A DNA stretch of 34,280 nucleotides from an uncultured Bacteroidota bacterium (GTDB lineage Bacteria > Bacteroidota > Bacteroidia > Bacteroidales > UBA12481). The notes below the pieces were generated by a model, which was given only the letters and a program-made list of their open reading frames with translations, did not search any database and was not told the origin of the DNA. Position 1 is the stretch's first letter. Each line of letters starts with the position of its first letter. Positions 27,654 through 34,280 of the stretch are shown in pieces. The stretch lies in contig CAIXKO010000748.1 of the NCBI GenBank assembly GCA_903919925.1, positions 1-34,280 on the forward strand. Reading direction: 5' to 3'. Position numbers and translations under genes: made by a program.

Positions 27654-29966
27654 ATGAGAACTTTCAAAATCCTTTCGGCTTTTGCTATTTGGGGCATTTT
27701 ACTTAGCACGAGTGGCTTTTCACAAACCGGCGTTATACGTGGATTCGTTTATGACAAAAAATCCGGGGAACCGGTTATTGGTTGTAACGTATATCTGGGT
27801 GATGGCACTATGTATGGATCACCTACCGATGTTAACGGTTATTTCACAGTGAGTAAAGTCCCCCCCGGAAAGTATATTCTGACGGCAAGTACCCTGGGAT
27901 TTGAAAAATTCTCCAAACCTGTTGAAATACTGGAAGGACGGGTGATTAATGATAAAATCTACCTGAATGAATTGGTTCAGAATCTCGATGAAGTGGTGAT
28001 TTCAGGAGCCAAACAGGAAATGAAGACTCAGGTTCAAACTTCTGTTATCCGGGTCACTCCCAAGCAAATGGAGAAAATACCGAATATAGGTAGCGAACCT
28101 GATCTTGCTCAGTATTTGCAGGTGCTTCCAGGTGTGATTTTTACCGGTGACCAGGGCGGTCAATTATATATCAGGGGTGGTGCTCCTATACAAAATAAGG
28201 TATTGCTCGATGGAATGATCATCTATAATCCTTTTCATTCCATTGGCCTTTTTTCGGTTTTCGATACCGATATAATCAAGCAAGCTGAAGTTTTAACCGG
28301 AGGATTTGGTGCAAATTATGGCGGTCGTATCTCCTCAATTATGGATATCACCACCCGCGATGGCAATAAAAACAGATTGTCAGGAAAGTTCTCTGCCAGT
28401 ACTTTTATGGCTAAGGCCTTACTGGAAGGTCCACTCAAAAAAGCGAAAAACGATGGCGATGGCTCCTCTTCATTTATCCTTACTGCCAAGCATTCATTTC
28501 TGGAGCAATCTTCCAAGTATCTTTACAAATATATTGATACCGCGGGACTACCATTCAATTTTACCGATATCTATGGTAAGATTTCTTTGAATGCCAGAAA
28601 TGGAAGTAAGGTGAATTTCTTCGGTTTTAACTTTAATGATCAGGTAACCTATCGGAACATTACCGATATCGGCTGGAACACCTATGGATTTGGAACAAAT
28701 GTGGTACTCATTCCAGGTGATTATCCGGCTTTGATCAAGGCAAATGTTGCCTACTCCAAATACCTGATCACCATGAATGAAGCTAATCAGGAGCCACGGG
28801 AAAGCTCCATCGACGGGTTTAACGTCGGACTCGAATTTGTCTATATTTTCGGGAAAGATCAGCTTGAATATGGGATTGAAACCCTGGGTTACAACACCAA
28901 TTTTAATTACTTCAATTCCGTTGGACGGAAAATTTCACAGCAGCAGTTTACCACTGAATTGGCTGCATTCGGAAAATATAAAATGACCTTGGGAAAGTTC
29001 CTCGTTGAACCAAGCTTCAGGTTACACTACTATGCTTCTTTGGGCGAGGCCTCACCGGAACCCAGGCTTGGTGTGAAATACAATATGAGCGATAATTTCA
29101 GGATGAAACTCGCTGCCGGTATGTATTCACAGAACCTGATTGCGGCCAATTCCGACCGTGATGTGGTGAACCTTTTCTATGGATTTTTATCGGGACCGGA
29201 AAACCTTCAGAAAGAATTTGACGGTAAGGCTATCAATACCAAATTGCAGAAATCTAACCATGTGATTCTTGGATTTGAGTTTGACCTGACCAACAGGTTA
29301 AATCTGAATGTGGAAACATACCTGAAGGATAATATTCAGCTTACCAATATAAATCGTAATAAATTGTACGATGATAGTGGTGATAATCAAGATAAACCAG
29401 AATATTTGCGCAAGGATTTTATCATTGAAACGGGTAAGGCTTATGGGATCGATTTCTTGCTGAAGTACGATTATAAACGTGTATACCTTTGGGCAACTTA
29501 TTCACTTGGCTGGGTAACCCGATATGATGGGGTAATCAAATATCCACCTCATTTCGATCGCAGGCATAATGTAAACCTCGTTGGTTCATACACTTTTGGA
29601 AAAGACCTTACCTGGGAATTCAGCACCCGTTGGAACCTGGGATCAGGTTTCCCTTTTACTCAAACTCAGGGTTTTTACGAAAAGATACCTTTTCATGATG
29701 GTATTAATACCGATTATACCCGTGTTAACGGAGAGTTGGGAATTGTATACGGTCCGCTTAACCAGGGAAGATTACCTTACTATCACCGCCTGGATATTAA
29801 CCTGAAGAAAATGATTCCTACGGGCGAAGATAGCGAGCTTGAGATTTCATTGAGTATTACCAATGTTTACAATAGGGAAAATATTTTTTATTTCGACCGG
29901 ATCCGGTATGAAAGAGTTAACCAGCTTCCTTTTATGCCATCGTTAGGCATAAATTGGACTTTTTAA
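27654..29966 (+). CDS. TonB-dependent outer-membrane receptor
   Basis: This 770-residue outer-membrane protein starts with a signal peptide (cleavage expected near GFSQ, residue 24). A carboxypeptidase-like regulatory domain follows (about 25-108, VIRGFVYDKKSGEPVIGCNVYL ... GKYILTASTLGFE, quoted in two parts of the domain). The plug domain comes next (about 110-230, LDEVVISGAK, LPGVIFTGDQGGQLYIRGG, NKVLLDGMIIYNP, FGANYGGRISSIMDITTRDG), then a beta-barrel ending in the typical terminal aromatic (SLGINWTF). No SusD-like partner gene is adjacent, so it is not a classic glycan-utilisation pair. Possible cargoes are siderophores, cobalamin, metals or peptides, with no evidence to choose. It sits 16 bases after the DUF349 gene and 6 bases before pyrG, so it is probably co-transcribed with housekeeping genes. 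Confidence 0.93.
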   Translation: MRTFKILSAFAIWGILLSTSGFSQTGVIRGFVYDKKSGEPVIGCNVYLGDGTMYGSPTDVNGYFTVSKVPPGKYILTASTLGFEKFSKPVEILEGRVINDKIYLNELVQNLDEVVISGAKQEMKTQVQTSVIRVTPKQMEKIPNIGSEPDLAQYLQVLPGVIFTGDQGGQLYIRGGAPIQNKVLLDGMIIYNPFHSIGLFSVFDTDIIKQAEVLTGGFGANYGGRISSIMDITTRDGNKNRLSGKFSASTFMAKALLEGPLKKAKNDGDGSSSFILTAKHSFLEQSSKYLYKYIDTAGLPFNFTDIYGKISLNARNGSKVNFFGFNFNDQVTYRNITDIGWNTYGFGTNVVLIPGDYPALIKANVAYSKYLITMNEANQEPRESSIDGFNVGLEFVYIFGKDQLEYGIETLGYNTNFNYFNSVGRKISQQQFTTELAAFGKYKMTLGKFLVEPSFRLHYYASLGEASPEPRLGVKYNMSDNFRMKLAAGMYSQNLIAANSDRDVVNLFYGFLSGPENLQKEFDGKAINTKLQKSNHVILGFEFDLTNRLNLNVETYLKDNIQLTNINRNKLYDDSGDNQDKPEYLRKDFIIETGKAYGIDFLLKYDYKRVYLWATYSLGWVTRYDGVIKYPPHFDRRHNVNLVGSYTFGKDLTWEFSTRWNLGSGFPFTQTQGFYEKIPFHDGINTDYTRVNGELGIVYGPLNQGRLPYYHRLDINLKKMIPTGEDSELEISLSITNVYNRENIFYFDRIRYERVNQLPFMPSLGINWTF

Positions 29967-31577
<1,611 letters not shown>

Positions 31578-31585
31578 TTCCTTAC

Positions 31586-31599
31586 TTTAGCCGGCTAAA
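31586..31599. repeat. 14-bp perfect palindrome between pyrG and yidC
   Basis: TTTAGCCGGCTAAA is self-complementary over its full length and is followed by a T-rich stretch (TTATTTTTC). It could be a weak terminator or attenuator hairpin, or an operator for a dimeric regulator. The short stem with a four-base CCGG loop makes termination partial at best. Confidence 0.4.
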
Positions 31600-31625
31600 T
31601 TATTTTTCAACCGAATCGATCTGAA

Positions 31626-33488
31626 ATGGATAAAAAGTCCCTAATTGGCTTACTATTAATGGGTGTTCTATTAGTAGGTTACAGCATTTTCACCAAACCT
31701 TCCGAAGAGGAAATTGCAAAAAATCAAAGAATCCGTGACTCTATCTCAGTGGTAGAAGCACAGAAACGATTGGAGGCAGATAAGAACAGGATCAGTAAAG
31801 ATACTATCTCACAAGCTGCTGCCGCTCTTACCCCCGAACAAATAAATCAAAAAAAGGTAAATGAACTCGGAGCATTTGCCGAAGCATCCACTGGAGAGGA
31901 AAAATTCTTTTATCTGGAGAATAAGAAAATCAGGGTGAAGTTTACTTCGAAGGGAGGCCGTCCGTACTCCGCCGAAATGAAAAATTACCAAACCTTTGAA
32001 GGAAAGCCGGTTATTTTATTCGATGGAGAATCGACCCATTTTAACCTGCAATTCTTTTCTCAGAATAAATCCATTGCTACTCAGAATTTGTATTTCCAGC
32101 CTCAAACTACAGAAACGGAACAAAATGCTGAAGGGGAATCAAAGACTTTGACCTTGAGGCTATTGGCTGCGGGTGGCAGCTATATCGATTACGTGTACAC
32201 ACTCGAGCCGGATTCCTATCAATTAGGGTTTAATATCCGTATGCAAGGCATGGATCAGGTGTTAGGCAAGAGTACCACCATGATTGATCTCGATTGGGCC
32301 GTTGACATTCGGCAACAGGAAAAAGGCAGAAAATGGGAAAGTGATTATGCCACCGTTCAATATAAGTTTTATCAGGATATTGTTGGGAATTTGGGAATGT
32401 CGAAGGAGAATAAGCCGGCTGAAGAAAATCTTACTACCAAGGTGGAATGGATTGGATTCAAACAGCAGTTCTTTTCAACTGTTTTGATGGCAAATAATTA
32501 TATGACCAGCGCCAGAATCAGTTCTACTACTTTGCCTGGTTTGATTGGTCCTCTTAAGACTTTTTCGGCTGAAATAAGTCTTCCTTTTGAAGGCAAAACA
32601 TCGGAAGACATTGGAATGAAGTTTTATTTCCTGCCCAACCATTATAAAATATTGAAGGCTGAGGGACATGAGTTGACCATTCTGGTTGATCTTGGATGGA
32701 AGTGGATTTCCTGGATTAACAAGTGGTTTGTAATTAACATTTTTCATTGGCTTGAGGGTGTTGTCAGTAATTATGGGATCATCATAATAATCCTCACTAT
32801 CTTTTTCAAACTGCTGGTTTTTCCTTTGAGTTATAAATCTTTCCTTTCGGGAGCCCGGATGAAGGTTTTAAAACCGCAGATCGATGAGATCAACAAGAAA
32901 TTTGGTGCCGACAAAGCAATGGAGAAACAACAAGCTACCATGGCTTTGTATAAGAAAGCCGGAGTCAACCCGCTCGGTGGCTGTTTGCCTGCTCTGCTTC
33001 AGATGCCAATATGGATTGCATTATTCCGGTTTTTTCCATCTTCCATCGAGCTTCGTCAGCAATCATTCCTCTGGGCACACGATCTATCAACCTTTGATTC
33101 CATTTTAACCCTGCCTTTTACTATTCCTGGCTATGGTGCGCACGTTAGTTTGTTTACGTTACTGATGGCCCTTTCCATGCTGGTAACCACGAAAATGCAG
33201 ATGGATCAGACCCAGACCGCCCAGCCGGTTCCAGGGATGAAGATTATGATGTATATGATGCCGGTGATGATGCTGGTTTGGTTTAATTCCTATGCTGCCG
33301 GATTAAGTGTATATTATTTCTTCTCCAACGTGATATCTTACCTCCAGCAAATTATTATCAAAAGATCGATTGACGAAGAAAAGATATTAAACAAACTGAA
33401 GGAAAACCAAAAGAAGCCAGTCAAGAAATCGAAATTTCAGGAACGACTGGAGTTGATGGCCAAGGAAAGAGGCGTTCAGAAGAGGTAG
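31626..33488 (+). CDS. yidC: YidC membrane protein insertase
   Basis: YidC inserts and folds inner-membrane proteins, alone or with SecYEG. This 620-residue protein is the Gram-negative type. It has an N-terminal anchor (SLIGLLLMGVLLVGYSIF), a large periplasmic beta-sandwich domain (about 90-340) and the conserved Oxa1 core of five helices (about 355-585). The core contains FPLSYKSFLSGARMKVLKPQ, KKAGVNPLGGCLPALLQMPI and AAGLSVYYFFSNVISYLQQI. A basic C-terminal tail (KENQKKPVKKSKFQ) could contact ribosomes. The positively charged groove residue should be in the first helix after the periplasmic domain (SYKSFLSGAR). It is the last gene of the run from 25409. No ordinary terminator follows; the repeat array begins at once. 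Confidence 0.96.
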   Translation: MDKKSLIGLLLMGVLLVGYSIFTKPSEEEIAKNQRIRDSISVVEAQKRLEADKNRISKDTISQAAAALTPEQINQKKVNELGAFAEASTGEEKFFYLENKKIRVKFTSKGGRPYSAEMKNYQTFEGKPVILFDGESTHFNLQFFSQNKSIATQNLYFQPQTTETEQNAEGESKTLTLRLLAAGGSYIDYVYTLEPDSYQLGFNIRMQGMDQVLGKSTTMIDLDWAVDIRQQEKGRKWESDYATVQYKFYQDIVGNLGMSKENKPAEENLTTKVEWIGFKQQFFSTVLMANNYMTSARISSTTLPGLIGPLKTFSAEISLPFEGKTSEDIGMKFYFLPNHYKILKAEGHELTILVDLGWKWISWINKWFVINIFHWLEGVVSNYGIIIIILTIFFKLLVFPLSYKSFLSGARMKVLKPQIDEINKKFGADKAMEKQQATMALYKKAGVNPLGGCLPALLQMPIWIALFRFFPSSIELRQQSFLWAHDLSTFDSILTLPFTIPGYGAHVSLFTLLMALSMLVTTKMQMDQTQTAQPVPGMKIMMYMMPVMMLVWFNSYAAGLSVYYFFSNVISYLQQIIIKRSIDEEKILNKLKENQKKPVKKSKFQERLELMAKERGVQKR

Positions 33489-33795
33489 GCACCCGGCAGC
33501 CCCCAGTCCGCAGTCGGCAGTCCGCAGTCGGCCAGAGGGTAGCGGGTAGAGACGCATACTTGCGTGTCTTCTAATAGGCGGAAGTTGGCAGTTGGCAGTC
33601 GGCAGTTGGCAGTCGGCCAGAGGGTAGCGCGTAGGGACGCATACTTGCGTGTCTTCTAATAGGCGGAAGTTGGCAGTTGGCAGTCGGCAGTTGGCAGTCG
33701 GCCAGAGGGTAGTTTGTAGGGACGTAAAGTTGAGTCTTCGATCTATGTTATTAGCGATGAGGTTGGGAAGTGGATGATTGAAATGAATTACTCTT
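33489..33795 (+). repeat. Left composite repeat array: 85-bp tandem units with heptads and hairpins
   Basis: This gene-free stretch is nearly all repeat. From 33497 to 33529 there are degenerate heptads of the type GGCAGTC/CGCAGTC. Two 85-base units follow (33530-33614 and 33615-33699), differing at only two positions, and a third breaks off after about 25 bases (33700-33724). Each unit holds GGCCAGAGGGTAG, an imperfect hairpin GACGCATACTTGCGTGTC, an AATAGGCGGAAG linker and four GGCAGTT/GGCAGTC heptads. From 33725 to 33795 there is unique sequence leading into the next gene, with no recognisable promoter. It lies directly after yidC. Confidence 0.9.
33524..33557 (+). repeat. Left arm of a perfect 34-bp inverted repeat
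   Basis: These 34 bases, spanning the heptad end, the GGCCAGAGGGTAGCGGGTAG core and the start of the hairpin, are exactly reverse-complementary to 34194-34227. The arms enclose about 636 bases including the four-helix-bundle gene. Confidence 0.9.
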
Positions 33796-34158
33796 ATGAC
33801 TGGATTTAAGGCACTAAAGGTTTATCAGATGGCTTTTGCGGCTGCCATGGATGTTTATAACATCACTAAGACTTTTCCGAGCGAAGAAAAATATTCCCTC
33901 ACCGATCAGATTCGACGCTCAAGTCGCTCGGTTTGCGCCAATTTGGCTGAAGGATATAGAAAACGAATCTATACCAAACTTTTCCTATTAAAACTAGCAG
34001 ATTCCGACGGAGAGTGCAGCGAAACTTCAGTCTGGCTGGACTTTGCAAAAGAATGTGGCTTCCTGACCGCTGATAAACATTTTGACCTAAATACCCGATA
34101 TGATGAAATTGGCCGATTGCTTGGTTATATGATCAATAATCCTGAAAAGTTTCAATAA
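33796..34158 (+). CDS. Four-helix-bundle protein, 23S rRNA intervening-sequence (IVP/S23) family
   Basis: This 120-residue, all-helical protein is a clear member of the IVP family first found encoded in intervening sequences of 23S rRNA. It has FKALKVYQMAFAAAMDVYNI, the signature FPSEEKYSLTDQIRRSSRSV followed by CANLAEGYRKR, and a third/fourth helix region with LADSDGECSETSVWLDFAKE. The molecular function of the family is unknown; the fold is a pentameric-type four-helix bundle related to the Avd accessory protein of diversity-generating retroelements. Here the gene is not inside an rRNA gene. It lies between two arrays of inverted composite repeats, which suggests a mobile or repeat-associated cassette. 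The ATG at 33796 matches the usual family start; no Shine-Dalgarno or promoter is clear. Confidence 0.88.
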   Translation: MTGFKALKVYQMAFAAAMDVYNITKTFPSEEKYSLTDQIRRSSRSVCANLAEGYRKRIYTKLFLLKLADSDGECSETSVWLDFAKECGFLTADKHFDLNTRYDEIGRLLGYMINNPEKFQ

Positions 34159-34170
34159 ACCCTTTGCCGA

Positions 34171-34280
34171 CTGTCAATAAAAGACACGCAATAATGCGTC
34201 TCTACCCGCTACCCTCTGGCCGACTGCCTACTGCCTACTGCCTACTGCCAATAAAAGACACGCAAGTATGCGTCTCTACG
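34171..34280 (-). repeat. Right composite repeat array, inverted relative to the left (cut by window end)
   Basis: Read on the minus strand this has the same parts as the left array: hairpin GACGCATACTTGCGTGTC, a TTTTATTGGCAGTA junction, GGCAGTA/GGCAGTC heptads and GGCCAGAGGGTAGCGGGTAG. A second hairpin variant (GACGCATTATTGCGTGTC) completes it. The unit period is 74 bases (34175 to 34249) rather than 85. On the minus strand each hairpin is followed by TCTTTTATT, which resembles an intrinsic terminator. The array runs off the window. Confidence 0.88.
34194..34227 (-). repeat. Right arm of the perfect 34-bp inverted repeat
   Basis: This is the exact reverse complement of 33524-33557, inside the right array and starting 36 bases after the four-helix-bundle stop codon. 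Confidence 0.9.

Noticed and set aside
33530-33724. CRISPR array
   Set aside because: The 85-base units are tandem and nearly identical throughout, with no unique spacers, and no cas genes are near.
33796-34158. Avd protein of a diversity-generating retroelement
   Set aside because: The fold family is related, but no reverse transcriptase, template repeat or variable-repeat target gene is present in the window.
33796-34158. Intervening sequence inside a 23S rRNA gene
   Set aside because: The protein belongs to the family, but the flanks are yidC and simple repeats, with no rRNA sequence.

Overview
The window looks like a chromosome segment of a Bacteroidota bacterium, probably from Bacteroidales or a close relative. 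The evidence is indirect. Several genes carry the TAnnTTTG type of -7 promoter element and most lack a Shine-Dalgarno sequence. The gene set also fits: a TonB-dependent receptor with a carboxypeptidase-like regulatory domain, a DUF349 repeat protein, a YidC with a large periplasmic domain, MqnA of the futalosine menaquinone route, a PPi-type phosphofructokinase, and the zapA / 6S RNA / rny neighbourhood. No rRNA or tRNA gene was seen, so the genus cannot be fixed.

Left end (1-2074): an AT-rich accessory patch with a membrane glycosyltransferase-like gene cut by the window edge and a complete two-gene AbiE-type (type IV) toxin-antitoxin module. From 2112 the sequence becomes ordinary core genome: mqnA, convergent with a PPi-type pfkA; an NfeD-family membrane serine protease; rplS with its terminator; and a minus-strand pair of an M23 endopeptidase-like protein and a C69 dipeptidase.

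Middle (9514-24612): a consensus promoter drives a small coiled-coil gene and zapA. A 6S RNA-like structure follows, then a tightly coupled run rny - AmgK-like kinase - MurU-like nucleotidyltransferase - addA-like helicase/nuclease. The AddB-like partner lies 4 kb away, beyond an oppositely oriented sucA-sucB pair (2-oxoglutarate dehydrogenase E1 and E2). trmD is convergent with addB. All three clear convergent pairs (mqnA/pfkA, addA/sucB, addB/trmD) overlap at their 3' ends.

Right part (24785-33488): an Hsp20 chaperone with its own terminator, then a same-strand run of a DUF349 protein, a TonB-dependent receptor, pyrG and yidC.

Right end (33489-34280): an unusual structure. A gene for a four-helix-bundle protein of the 23S rRNA intervening-sequence family sits between arrays of composite repeats in opposite orientation. 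Each repeat combines a GGCAGTN heptad run with a GACGCA hairpin, and the two sides share a perfect 34-bp inverted repeat. This is the best candidate for an undescribed mobile or self-insulating element.
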